From Hyaloperonospora brassicae (taxonomy: Eukaryota > Oomycota > Peronosporomycetes > Peronosporales > Peronosporaceae), in NCBI GenBank assembly GCA_947650285.1, contig CANTFL010000002.1, forward strand, positions 62,001 through 126,000: a stretch of 64,000 nt of DNA, written 5' to 3'. The notes below the pieces were generated by a model, which saw only the letters and a program-made list of their open reading frames with translations, did not search any database and was not told the DNA's origin. Shown here piece after piece: positions 13,967 through 25,639 of this stretch (the first letter of the stretch is position 1; every line of letters begins with the position of its first letter). Both the position numbers and the translations under genes were made by a program.

Positions 13967-14790
13967 ATGAACGCTACAACCCTGAAGATATGGGTTGCTA
14001 AATCGCCAGGTGACGATCAAGAATATGTCGCATCAGAAGAAGAATAGATGGATGGATGACAGCTCGATATGCGGCAGAGGCGTGTTTACTGGAACCAGAT
14101 TCGTGAGCTACTAACCACGGATCCGTTATTTTAGAATAATACAGCTAAGGCTGATCGACCAGGTTCGTAGTCCCATGATACATATAAAAGCCTCGACGAT
14201 CAAGTAGAGACTATGCGCCGTCTCTTCCAGTTGGTACAAGACGCGGGGTTTGTCCCGGAAGCGTTTTACGCGCAGGTGTTGTTCGAATGTGACCTTAATT
14301 AGGTAATCACGGCGATTTAATCAGTGTTCCATATATTGGCACCACTAACCCGGTAATTGGAATTCTACCAAACGCTATTCAGCGATCTCCGTGATCTGAG
14401 AGACGATGAATCGTTTTCCTGTCGGGTTGTTGTGTTATGCCTCGAATGAGTCCAATGCGGATGAATCCGACCATATTTAGCTGGCTTGTATGTATTGGGG
14501 ACCCTTTGGCACAGCGGTATTGCGTCAGCTTAAGATCATACTTTGTACGCCATGCGCGAGATTCATCTTTCTCCTGCGAGGGTCCCTACTGTTAGCTACC
14601 TTGAAGATATGTAGATCAACATTGCGGGAGTCATATAGAATTAGTTTTGCAAGACCTAATTCGTAAGCGACACCGATCGATGCAGATTGCCCGACCCCAA
14701 CTTTAAATTATATGTTGAAGGCATTCATGCCGGACCCAAAAGTGGAGCCGGCCGTTTTGCATCACAATCACGGAAACGAATATGACTTAG
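13967..14790 (+). pseudogene. Degenerate Gypsy gag, lineage X, copy 1
   Basis: Remnant of an X-lineage Gag, the structural capsid precursor of a Gypsy retrotransposon. It starts at the ATG at 13967 (MNATTLKIWVAK...) and soon meets a stop near 14047. In shifting frames a Gag segment of a type I recognise from oomycete elements can be followed: near 14213 MRRLFQLVQDAGFVPEAFY..., near 14490 YWGPFGTAVLRQLK, near 14580 SPARVPTVSYLEDM, and near 14700 NFKLYVEG...GPKSG. Stops and frameshifts separate these pieces, so nothing intact can be made. It lies about 580 bp after the LTR start at 13384, as expected for a gag. No pol is seen before the next LTR at 16317. Confidence 0.6.
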
Positions 14791-16316
14791 ACAATCATGA
14801 CTTGGTTGACCTGCGCTGACTCTAATAGGCCGCTATAGAGGCTTATACAAAAGATGGGTTTACTACGTAAGAAAGCCGCATGTAGGCGATCGCTAACTAA
14901 AAGTAATTTTTTGGGACGCGGCCATATCGATAACCACGCTAGTATGTAGGTGTAGAAGGTAAATTTAGTTTTCAATGTAACCAAGCTCCGTCTTGTGAGA
15001 AGTTTCTAGTCTAGTTAAATATCGTACCGTGCCGTGCTCTCAACTGGTATTTTCAGCTCATCCGGCTTACCCGTAGCAAGTGGAACACTTTTCTGAAAAG
15101 CTTTCACGGGAATGACTGTGGTCGCAAAACTTCTGCTAGTAGGCAGTTCAACCACGCGTGGAAATGCGTGAATGGGATCTACAAACTGAAAGTGGCTAAG
15201 ACGGTTTACAAGAGAGATGATGATGCCACCAATCGCCGCGATCCTGTAAAACAATTCATTGATATATTGGATGATCTTGAAATGGCAAAATAGCTGACCT
15301 TACTGAGGTTGAAAGACGTGGATTTAAAGTATGGAACGTAACGCACGTACAAGCGCATGTAGAATCTTCAACGCGAATGGAGATAAACGGATCGAAGAAT
15401 TTTGATAGAATGTGCCTAAGAAGCATTACCCTGGCAACCGGACTAAGTACAATGGTTGGATGGGTGGACTAAGAAAATCGCATCAGATCTGGAAGTGGAT
15501 CCAAACCGAGAGGGAGTTCCGATTCGAGAGGAAGTTCCTATTTAAGAGTGAATATTATCCAAGTGGGGACCGGATTAAACATCGATATGATTAAAGAAGA
15601 GCTCCGATCTGCGAGGAGACCCGATTTCAGGGGGATCCGATCCGAGAAAAGGGTAGGAGATTGACCTGCGGGCCTATGATGTACGAGATGTTGAAAGTGC
15701 AAGTTTTGCTTGAATAGACTCCAGAGATTCAGCGCACGCTAGGGTATATATGAAAGGTTCTTCAGGGTTCTATGTGTTGTATTAGAAACTACGAAGATAT
15801 ATGTTGGGTAGTTCGTTTTGTGTTGAGAAGGCACCGCATGGACCCCTGGCAGGGAGCCAAACCTCTAGTGCATTTTGTCGGTACCTTCACTTAATCTTCA
15901 CTTTTTAACACAAGACACAAAGTGATGTATTGGATGACACGTAGCGTGTGGTTTTCGGTATGTATAGGCTAGGCCGTAGGTTTTGTGAGATGCTTGAATA
16001 ACATTAAACCGAGTTCAATTTACGTCAAAAGACAGGCGTCATCTATTCCGGGCTACATATTTGCCTTTCCCACGACGAGATAGATAGTTCCGCCGCTCGT
16101 TTTTACAAGTGTCGCCTCTGGATAGTTTGGATAGGTGCGCTCAGAACCTTCACCCATATCAAGACAACGGCGGTAGGGCGCAGCAAGAAAGTAATGGTAA
16201 TTTAAATCGCGAGCCGGCGAAAGTGGTCAGAAGTTCAAGCAGATCAATATTCCCATATTGGACAAGGAAACCTGTATGATATCGAGGTAGCATATATGGA
16301 GTCCCTTCTAGTAACC
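14791..16316. other. Decayed interior of X copy 1
   Basis: Sequence between the copy-1 gag remnant and the next X LTR. It is purine-rich around 15450-15660, with loosely repeated GATCCGAGAGGA-like segments. No readable protein motif; the frame at 15412-15594 is not recognisable. Confidence 0.4.
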
Positions 16317-16620
16317 TGTGACCGCGTGAAGAGTTTCACGCGTACCATCTCACCCCCAACCCGGTCAAATTGAGGATCGACAAGTGTCCAACAAGAAGAG
16401 TACAGCCTGCACTACCGACGGGTAACAAAATGTGAGGAAGGAAGAAACACAAACATAAAAGAATACCTCATCTAATAGTCGGTCGTCTGGGCCCCATCAG
16501 ATAGTCAGGATCACATCATCAATTTGGTAAACCCAGCTCCACCACAATGATGCGCGTGGCTCGATCTACTTGTGACTCGGGATACTTCGCGAGTTTCTGA
16601 GTGAAGATTTGAAGATAAAG
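16317..16620 (+). repeat. X-family LTR (degenerate)
   Basis: Direct repeat of the LTR at 13384, about 2.93 kb downstream. It has the same TGT...GCGTGAAGAGT start, the CCGACGGGTAAC signature about 100 bases in, and the CTCCACCACAATG block. Probable 5' LTR of X copy 2. Confidence 0.5.
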
Positions 16621-17198
16621 ATAAAACCTGGGATAGAATCGCCGGAGGTTAAATGATTGACTTAGAAGCAAGACATTCAATGGTCCCCAGATTATTAAGT
16701 TTTTTGAAAGGGTGATAATAACGAAATATTGAAAAAGGAATATCAACTTGTCGATCTGGAAGACAAATGTCGACTTCATGCTGAAAAAATTCGAGGACCA
16801 CAGCGGACCGTATTGCAAATATAATTTTCTTGACAAGAGATCTACAGCGAACGCTAAACTCCATAAGACCCTTCAAGTAACGTCGAATAGGAAGATTTTG
16901 AAGGCTAAGCGAATGAAGAGAGAAGTAGCCAGATCGGTTACAAACGATCGCTAGACTGGATTAGATCAACAGGATCGCGCTATGTAAACATTCATGCGGT
17001 CGATCGAGTCACTGGACGAAATAGACAAGATAATGATCTGACTTGAAGACTGGCAGTTCGAGCTGCTGAAGAAAGGATATCAATGGAAGTAGTTAAAGAA
17101 TCGATTTACCAGTGATTAAGTGCTGAAGATCTTGAATGCACAGCTAATAGGTCCGCTACGAACGCCGACATCAACTCATAGCTCACCCGCGAAACCAG

Positions 17199-19024
17199 TT
17201 GGATGCGGTCCGCAGTATTATGCAGTTGCTACAAGACGCGACATTTTAAGCTGGATCTTATATTGATGCGCAGAAGCTATTGGAATGCGATGATGACCGA
17301 GAGATCGATGCGAAAAAATAGTTGTGTAAAAGGCTGACCAAGTTGATCAGGAGTGGCGATTAGCAGACAATAAGATAAGGCCGGCCATCGATGGATGGAT
17401 AGATTGATTACAAGGTATCGGATCAAGCGATCACGCCAATCGCAGACACAACAAGAAGTTATGATACCGGATCGTCGTTGTATGCATCAGTAAAATAGTA
17501 CTTGGATTCAGCCGATTCGATAAATATTCAACGGATGTTATTAGGACTTTCTGGAGCTGCATCGTTCCGCGATAGTATAAGCCCGATGGAGGCGAGATCG
17601 ACCGTAGCGCACTAGTTTCCCGTCGGACAGCTGCGGTCGTACCATATAGGAGTCATGAAGAAGTACAAAGAAACTCGGAAAAATATGAATATCAATAATG
17701 CTGCTCGATTGACGGTAAATGTTACGACCACAAAGACTATCTTACCAGATGTGGAAATTGAGTCGGTGAGGGAGTTACATTATTGTCGATCTTACAACTA
17801 TGATCATCAAGATCTTGATGAGGTGGATCTTAGACGACCAATGATGACCGTTGCCGAGCCACGCCGAGCGGCAAGATTATTCCGCTGAGGCTACGAGTAT
17901 CGGCGATCAGCGATCTATAATAGCGTAAAAACGTGACTGAGACAAAGATCGAGCTAGTATCGAGATTAATAAATTCAAGTCCGCACTCTTGCGTGACCAA
18001 GCCACAGATGAAGCAAATTTTAAGTGTTCAGCGATATGCCTACGGGACCGGCTCGAAACTGATACATTCAGATAGTCCGATCGACTCGCTGTAATTGAAA
18101 TCCCCTATTTCAAGGTTTCATAATCTTGTACAGGCGACATGGATAAACAACAACTCACAAATGCTACCACGCAAGATACCACCGGATGAGACTCCACTAT
18201 AGTATCTGTATCGGTTGAACGTGACGGCGATCCGGGCGAAGACCTCTATCCGAGAAGAGAAGCCGGCTATGAGACGTGAATTATGTGGAATACTACATCG
18301 AAACGCTGAAAGATTGTGATCTAGCCAAGAATTTGACTTTGTTACGATTGACGGGCGCTCACAACATGGAACAAACTTTGTGCGCCTACCAAGCGCATGA
18401 AAGTGTGTACCAATATGGCTCCGGCGAGATCAAAATAGTTTTGACCACCATCGGGCTTGAGTTCGAACCCAAAATTGTCGAATCCTATCTGATCTGTAAG
18501 AGAGATATGAGGAAAACGAAATATAAGAAGCGGATCGATTTAGAGTAAAGTGGATCGGATTCGGGTGTAGATCGACGCCAAGTCTGTGCGGGCGGATAAC
18601 AACATCGGGCAAAGTTTGCGTACGCCTAATAAGTTCGACACAATAATAACGATCCTGGAAACGAACAAGGTCGTGGAGATTGACCTCACGGACGTTATCG
18701 ATATGGTCACCAATGAGAGTCGAAAAATGTCAATCAAACACAAGATCAGATCATAAAGTTCGAACTCGTGGTGAACTTTTGAAGTAGTACCCCACTGCGG
18801 ACGACGAAGCATGACGATCGTGGCTTTTGAAAGAGACTGACATGTCAGTAGTGCTAGCAAAAGGAAAATTCATTGAAAAAGTAATTGGGTGCGCTGCATG
18901 CGAGGAGGTGCATGAGAATGGCAAATGCCCCACGGATGACGTTAACAATTTGATTCGCAAGTGTGATGTACCTTTCGAGCATGCTGTAATATTTCAGCCC
19001 ATGTTCAAACAGACCATAACCTAG
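17199..19024 (+). pseudogene. Degenerate Gypsy gag with zinc knuckle, lineage X, copy 2
   Basis: Broken Gag of X copy 2. Near 17203 it repeats the copy-1 Gag block (LLQDA...DAQKLLECDDD). The best open piece, 18276-18548, reads YVEYYIETLKDCDLAKNL and LRLTGAHNMEQTLCAYQ, a segment I recognise from oomycete Gypsy Gag proteins. The C-terminal piece, 18827-19024, has a CCHC-like knuckle, CAACEEVHENGKCP (C-x2-C-x3-H-x4-C), expected to bind the genomic RNA; a first knuckle just upstream is destroyed by stops. Multiple stops and frame changes make it non-functional. Confidence 0.65.
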
Positions 19025-20232
19025 AACGCTTGTCGGGATGGAATCTAACATAAGCTAAGCATTGTATCCTTTGCATTTGATGCATACGTGGAAAAGAAGA
19101 AGGAATCTCATAACGTTAACGATCATATTACACCAATTTTAAAAATGCAAAATTTTCTCAGTTTTGTCGTTTAAAAGCACGAAACGAGCTGATGAGTACG
19201 CCAGATTGTCCAAAAGGATGGAGTACGATCTTGCGCCGGACGTAGTGCGCGAGTACTGTAAGTACCACACACTAGGAGTGTGGTTGAATCCAAAAGCAAT
19301 TGCAATATCAACAAGGAGAAGATCTTCATGCTGTTAAACTCGAGCGCTAAACGTTTGACCATCGACACAACTTTTGCTCGTAATATGTTTTTTAATCAAC
19401 AAAAGTTAGACTCAAATATGTATGGTGTTGGTGTGAGCACGTGTATGACAAGTTGACGATTTCAGATCAAGATTACATCGAACGTATTCTTAGTGAAATA
19501 ATTCGAAGTATGGGTCGGAGACCAAGTTGGTCAAGAGGCAATATGATTTCATGGTACCGGCAGAGATTCGTTTGGATCCGGCAGACGAAAATTTATGTCT
19601 ACCAAATTAAGTTAGTATAAGCTTGGTGGGGCGAAAACCGCCGTACAGATCCATCTTCAAGCGATCAATGTTAAGGCTAAGCCTTTTTTTTGTTGGAAAA
19701 GAAACGGAGGTGAGGATTGGTAACAATTCTCTAAAAGACGACTTTGGCTACAAGAGGACAATACTTGGGTGCCAACGCTAACTAACGGGCCCGTTATATT
19801 GAAGTAATTACAGCTCACCAATACAGTCGATCACGAATTGAGCTAAGGTTTTTTTTCACCATTGGGCTTAATATTAAGGAACTACATAGTACTGCGATAT
19901 ACCGGTTATGTTTTGGTGGGTTCACGTCGATACCATTAGTGGCAATTTATGATTTTTAAAACGAATATTGGTCAAACAGATGAATAAATTTAACGATACG
20001 CAGGACCTCAAGTGGATCATTCAGGCTACAAGATTAACACAAAGATCATGACTAGACCACGCGATCGATAGAATATTAAGGACATTAATAAAGAAAATCG
20101 AGAACGGTTACCGTCATCGTCACCGGTCTAGCTAAAGAAATAATAGATTAACATGATTGAAGACAACGACACAGTGCGAGATCGACCAGATAGCTGTTTA
20201 AACAGGATCAATAGAAGATCAAGGCCGGTGAA

Positions 20233-21060
20233 GTGGTCAGTGAGGATGCTATTTCTCGGATGATACCGTTCAGCCATCAGTCTGACGTGATGCGGACTCT
20301 AGATGGGGCGTTTTATAGCCAAGAGGGGGATCCGGTAAAGCCGACGGCTCACGGATCCACTTCGATAGGGTATTCCGACGTGTCTTTATTGACTACGTTT
20401 AGCGTCATTGATATAATAACCATGTACGACCTGCTGCACAATAAAGCGGCTATCTCGACGATCGAGGTGAATCAAACAGTGATCTATTGTGGTAATTTGA
20501 ATGAAAGCGAATTCAACCGAGATCATATTAGATACAAATGTGAAGACGAGATCAAGATGTGAGGTTTTGAAGATCATGAACAGTCTGATGTAATGACCGA
20601 AAAGACTGGTTCGGCGGTAACTAACAACGAAGTGTAGCAGGTAGAACAGACAAGCGTTTCCGTGCATTATCACGAAAGAGGAAAATCGTTTGTAGAAGAA
20701 GTAGATCGACAAATGGCCGTGCTGCTCTTAGTGACTACGTCTACTGCCAAAATCACCATAAATGATTTTCATGTTGGCGATCCAGAAGTGCCTTTTCGGA
20801 CGATAGAAAAGCTTACGATAATTGACTTGAAAGGAAAGACGGTTGCGAATGGGTATATGGAACTCATTACCGCCCGCAGCACGTGGAGCTGTATGTAACA
20901 TTGATGTAGGAGAAGCGAACCCGATCGCAAAACGATTAAGACCATTCGAACTTATATTTTGTGAGAAATTAGCATATTTGGTCCCAAAGTTGTTGTCAGC
21001 AAAGATCATTTCGTCGTCGGCGTCACCATTAGATCCGCCGATAGTGATATTTAAAAGAAG
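20233..21060 (+). pseudogene. Degenerate Gypsy pol: linker and N-terminal RT, lineage X, copy 2
   Basis: Pol remnant. The frame 20662-20898 reads STAKITINDFHVGDPEVP, the segment just before RT in this lineage. After a frame change at about 20840 the frame continues LPPAARGAVCNIDVGEANP, then REKLA-like CEKLAYLVPKLLSAKII and DPPIVIFK, which is the RT fingers. It stops matching RT after about 21050, where the palm would start, so most of pol (RT palm, RNase H, integrase) appears to have been deleted. Only 300 bases later comes the 3' minisatellite. The open frame 20233-20562 lies where the protease-RT linker should be, but I cannot identify an active site in it. Confidence 0.65.
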
Positions 21061-21340
21061 TACGATACATACATTCGATAATGTGTGTACTGCCTGCGGC
21101 ATTTCAGCTTACGAAATTGATGATGTACCTGCGGTAAAGTGTGTTCCAAGAACAATAAACCTCGAGGTTGGCCCGGTCAAGGGACAAGGAGTCACATTCA
21201 GGAAGGTGGGTGTCCGAAGTACAAAAGGTCTGGCAAGAGGTCGAGCCTTAATGGTAGAGGGGACAGCAAAACCATTCAAGGCGCAGACCGTTGCCAAAGT
21301 ATCGGTAAAGTGGTACTGACAGAAGCCGACCTCGTTATCT

Positions 21341-21571
21341 CAATGGTAGACCCGGTCTATCACCTGTAGACCTATGGCCCTCATCGATGGACACGGTCCA
21401 TCATCGTTATATCTAAGTCTCTCGCCAGTAGACATGGTTCCTCCTCGGTATACCTTGGCCCCTCGCTGGTAGACCCGGTCCCTCATCGATATACATGGGT
21501 CCGTCATTGGTAGAACCTGTTCCTCCTTGGTAGATCTGGGTATATAATAGGTAGACATGGTCCCTCATCGC
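21341..21571 (+). repeat. Minisatellite, about 22-bp unit (X-family 3' end)
   Basis: About ten imperfect tandem units near GGTAGACCCGGTCCCTCATCG. The same unit in reverse complement lies at 31235-31345 and a more diverged version at 12834-12985. Each is followed, about 500-550 bp later, by the X-family LTR signature, so the array seems to be a fixed part of the element's 3' untranslated end. Confidence 0.75.
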
Positions 21572-21989
21572 CCGGCTACTCCTGACGAGTCTTATAAAGA
21601 GTTATTGAAACGGGCAAACATAGAGTAGAGAACTTTAAGGATATGATTATATTGTATGTTTCTCAATTTGTGACATACGTGGCCCGTCGTCGTGCATAAA
21701 GAGATGACTTATTAAGTCTGCACGCCTGTTCCGAAGAAGGGATAAACTTAAGTCTCTTCCGTTGAAGACAGTTGCGTGGCAAGACAAGTGCAAGTAGGAC
21801 CCCAAAAAGTATTTGGCATGTGGGTTCGTCGAATAGCAAAACTTTTCGATCATTCTTTGCTATCATAATCGGCCTACTAGCCCACCGATTAGGAAGAGCG
21901 AAAAAGGCCAGGAGATTAATCGCCTTGTGATCACACGAAAGGAATGAAGTGACAAGCTACCTAGGGAAATTGGTTGTAAGCCCGCCCTT

Positions 21990-22290
21990 GACCAAGTCTT
22001 TCGAGCGGTGTTCTACCGGCCCACCGAGTACATTATATCCACTCGGAGACCAAGGTCTATCTCTATCAAGGCAACCTATCGCTTTATCCGTCCAAGTTTA
22101 CCGAACAGTACAACCCGCCAGCCGACGGGTACACAAGGTGAGGCAAGGTCAATACGCGGCATCAGGGTACATTCCAGTAAGTCGGCATTCCGACACAGTG
22201 AGTGTTTTAAGGGCTCATCACGCAGTCTTGATACCCCACCCACCAAAGTATAAAGCGCTCTACAATTTCGCTTATGTCAAAAAAACTTAA
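21990..22290 (+). repeat. X-family 3' LTR (degenerate)
   Basis: Carries CCAGCCGACGGGTACACAAGG at 22118-22138 and a following block (ATACGCGGCAT, CACAGTGAGTG, GGGCTCATCACGCAGT) that is matched in reverse complement at 30560-30750. Likely the 3' LTR of X copy 2, giving an internally deleted element of about 6 kb from 16317. Ends are not sharp and no target duplication was found. Confidence 0.55.
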
Positions 22291-24849
22291 ATGTATAAAC
22301 TAAATTTACATTACCATGGCCCAGCGAGACAGTGATCCGGATTCGTCGGCCTACTATATTGAACGAAAGTCACGGCAATCTCGGTTTGATCCCGCTAAAA
22401 AGCTCTTCTATATATCCTTCAAGCATTATCGACGTTACTGATATCTAAATATTTTTAGACCAACTGTTTACACTCAAAAACAGCAGATAACCAGATCTGG
22501 TTTATATAGCGGCTTCAATTTAAAACCTACCAAAATACCAGGATTGGGAATTGCCTAATCGATGGTAATTTTACAATTTTTTGCGTAAATAATACCGTTC
22601 TTTGTTTGTAAACAACCCGGGATTGTTCATACCCCGTGTGGTCGGTCCCATCATCGACGATAAAGTGTCTCACAGGTTATCTTTAATTATTTCTATCTTT
22701 GCTACATTATAGATTGATTAATGAATCTTTTTTCATTCGCTGCCGCTGTCTATTGTTCCGAGTATTTTATCGCCCTACTCATCATAAAAAACACATTTTG
22801 AGCCTCTTGTTTAGTCTTCTCACTTAGTCTCACTCCATTTAAGTATATATAAAAACTACTAGCAAATTTATAATCATTCACAAAAACAGATGGTCACCGT
22901 TAGAAACTAGTTTTTGATTCGTGCTATTTCATCGCTACGAATCGACTTCGTTCCGCCTGATTTTGGTTGAATCCTTGAAACAAAGCAGCTCAGTCTAAAT
23001 CCTTCTCGTTGACCCACGTCGGGTCAATATGTCCCTTAAGATTATGTATGTTATTGTGTTCATGACTATAACGTGTCTATGTCAATTCAATATGAGTTAG
23101 TTATTATATACAAGACTAATACGTGTCTACTTCCCTATTATACGTGCAATATTCTTTCCACGTCACCTAATTACCATCAACATCGTCTTCCCTCATGTCG
23201 TCCGTCAGGGTTGCTTCATCAAAGTACACACTTATTCAAGGCGATCAGGAAATTGCTTGATCCGTATAAAATGGAGACAATAAAATCGGTAAAAAGTGGT
23301 AAGGTGTACCAGTAACTAGAACATTATTGAGTTATCTCCCCATATAGATGCCACACTATTTAAATATTGGTGCATATAATTCAAGTTAAGCGCATATCCA
23401 TCTTTTTATGACGATCCAAATATGACCAAAGTTACAATTTACGCTCTCTTACATGCGGCGTTGGATCACCATGATTTGGTTCAGCTCGATCTTAATCACA
23501 TCCTGTATTTTGATCACCAACCTTAGGTCAATAAAATTATTCAGCAGGCCGGATGAGGTCGTAGTTTTTGTTTGCTTACTAGAGTGATCTTTAGGGGTCT
23601 ATCATAAAATAGAACGTAAATCTTAATCTTCAACCAATAGTTAGGTGAAAAAATTAATACAAACTGCACAGTTTTGATCGAATATTTCATTCGTTCTTCC
23701 AATTCACCTTAGTTTCAATTACGTCTGCAAAATCATCATGAGCGCTGGGGTTATAGTTTACATTTAGTGATCTGCCATTTAGATAAGCCTAACTTTGTAT
23801 ACTTACTTAACACGCCTCTTTGCCCTGCAATCCATATGAAGGTCAAAAGGCGGACGTAAATTTCGGCACGTGGTTGTTTTGGTTCACCCTCCTGCGCTAA
23901 ATTGTAAATTAATTTAATCCACAACATGAGTAGTACTCTTTCTGCGATTATCGCAAATAAATTATGTGATTTGTACCAACAAAGCGTCCAGCAATATGTT
24001 GCCTCCGAATTTCATGGAGGTAAAGCATGTATTGCGGGTAACACTGCCCTCTTCCCAGTCAACTAATTTCTTGAGTACAGAATCAATTCACACAGAGTTA
24101 AGAACTATACCAGTAAACATCGCTCTAGATCATATCTTACCAATACTATGGTTACATCCTTTTAAAATGGTATAGTGATGACGCGTAATATCTTGTTACA
24201 ACAACTCCATTACTTGCAATTAAACTATTTATACAAAATCCTCAATTTCCATAGCTGATTATAGACAAACATAAAACCTTCATACTGGTCTACTTCTTAG
24301 TCAGACGCGTCGAGGGCACATAGTTTAGCGTCTTGTTACTTCATTTGGCTACATTCGAGATGAGATACGCGTCAAAGTCTGCGATTTATCTTATTTCTTC
24401 GATTGTGTCATGCGCTATATCCATATTTGTTTAACGATCTTTATCTGTAAGACCTCGCTCCGACGACATGGTAGTACGACCGACCGACCGATTTCGTTCA
24501 TCTTCACCACGTTATCAACTATGCAAGGTTGCAAGGAATCTACAGGTCCGATTGATCGTATATCTTATTTTGCGATTTTAAACGGGATGACCCAATTACT
24601 GGGTTATATGTAAAAGGATTAACCGCTAAATAAAGGTGTTGTCATCCATATTCGCCTCAAAGGTATAAAAACGCATGAGTCAGCTTTGATTAAAGCTTTT
24701 CTGATCCTCCATCTAAAGTAAATATCAAAAACGAGCGCCTTGCGAGAAATAGCAAGGAGCCGATGTGGAGCATTTATGATCTCCGACGCTTCTACTGGAT
24801 CATATAATTTTAAAATCCAAAGAAATGAGATGACGCAGACAAATGGCAT
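22291..24849. other. AT-rich sequence without supported genes
   Basis: No gene recognised. It probably includes the decayed 3' part of the minus-strand X copy whose RT/RNase H lies at 25640-27035, but integrase and chromodomain motifs are not readable. The minus frame 24619-24849 abuts the tRNA-like gene and is unrecognised. Confidence 0.4.
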
Positions 24850-24930
24850 CGAAAGCTGTGAGACTTGAACCCACGCGGGTTACCTTAATAGATTTCTAGT
24901 ATATCGGCTTAACCGCTCGGCCAAGCTGTC
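24850..24930 (-). tRNA. tRNA-Ser (anticodon AGA), possibly a pseudogene
   Basis: On the minus strand an 81-nt sequence folds as a class II tRNA. The 5' acceptor is GACAGCT and the 3' acceptor AGCTTTC, followed by discriminator G. The A box TGGCCGAGCGG matches TRGYNNANNNG and the B box GTTCAAGTC matches GWTCRANNC. The anticodon loop is CTAGAAA (anticodon AGA), with a long variable arm and a T stem GTGGG/CTCAC that pairs fully. Oddities are one acceptor mismatch (C opposite U), one anticodon-stem mismatch (U opposite C), and no strong T-run terminator directly downstream. Intact control boxes favour a gene or recent copy; the mismatches favour decay. No intron and no encoded CCA. Confidence 0.75.
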
Positions 24931-25435
24931 CTCGTGTGCCTTTTTGCCTCATACTGTGCCACAGAGTAAGCAGCGCTTTTACAAGCATCGCAAGATGAAA
25001 AAGACAGCACATACACCCCTGGTCTTCTTCCAACGCCGTTAGAAATAGCCGAACATCCGTCCTACATTGCTTGCGCACGATGTCTGTCGAAGCATGCATC
25101 ACATGTATGCACTCTCGTCATTGTCTCTATACTCTTTCAATCAGCGACTTACTAAGGACGATGAACAACATATACTGATCACATGCATCCAACAACTGGT
25201 CGATTTTTCTGAATAAGGTCTTTGATGAGCGGAATTTTAAGCTACCATCGACATTGGACCTTCCAAGCTACACCGGTAATTGCTGATGAGTATTTGTTTC
25301 AGCACTCGAAAACACATCGATCAGCTATAGCAAATCAGTAGCTATCAGATCAGGGTCGTCATCGATCTACATATAATCATACAAAGCATATCCATGAACC
25401 GATAACAGATTTGTGGGGCAATATTCTATCGCAGA

Positions 25436-25459
25436 ATATATATATATATATATATATAT
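25436..25459. repeat. (AT)12 microsatellite
   Basis: Twelve uninterrupted AT units in AT-rich sequence. Confidence 0.95.
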
Positions 25460-25639
25460 GTAAATATTAGAACAAGTGCGACGGCGAGATACCTCGTATT
25501 TAATTATAATCGCTTTGTGAAATAATTCACTGAAGGCCCACTCGCCAAATCAAACTAAGAGCTCCGCATTTCTAAGTCGATGTATCTAGGCACTTCGCCG
25601 ATGAATCGTATAGATACATCATCATCCTTGTTGATTGAC

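Noticed and set aside
14498..14587. tRNA-like sequence with a perfect 7-bp acceptor-type helix (GGGACCC / GGGTCCC) and an A-box match TGGCACAGCGG
   Set aside because: The same bases encode the X-lineage Gag block YWGPFGTAVLRQLK in copy 1, the anticodon stem does not pair, and the B box is poor. Coincidence.
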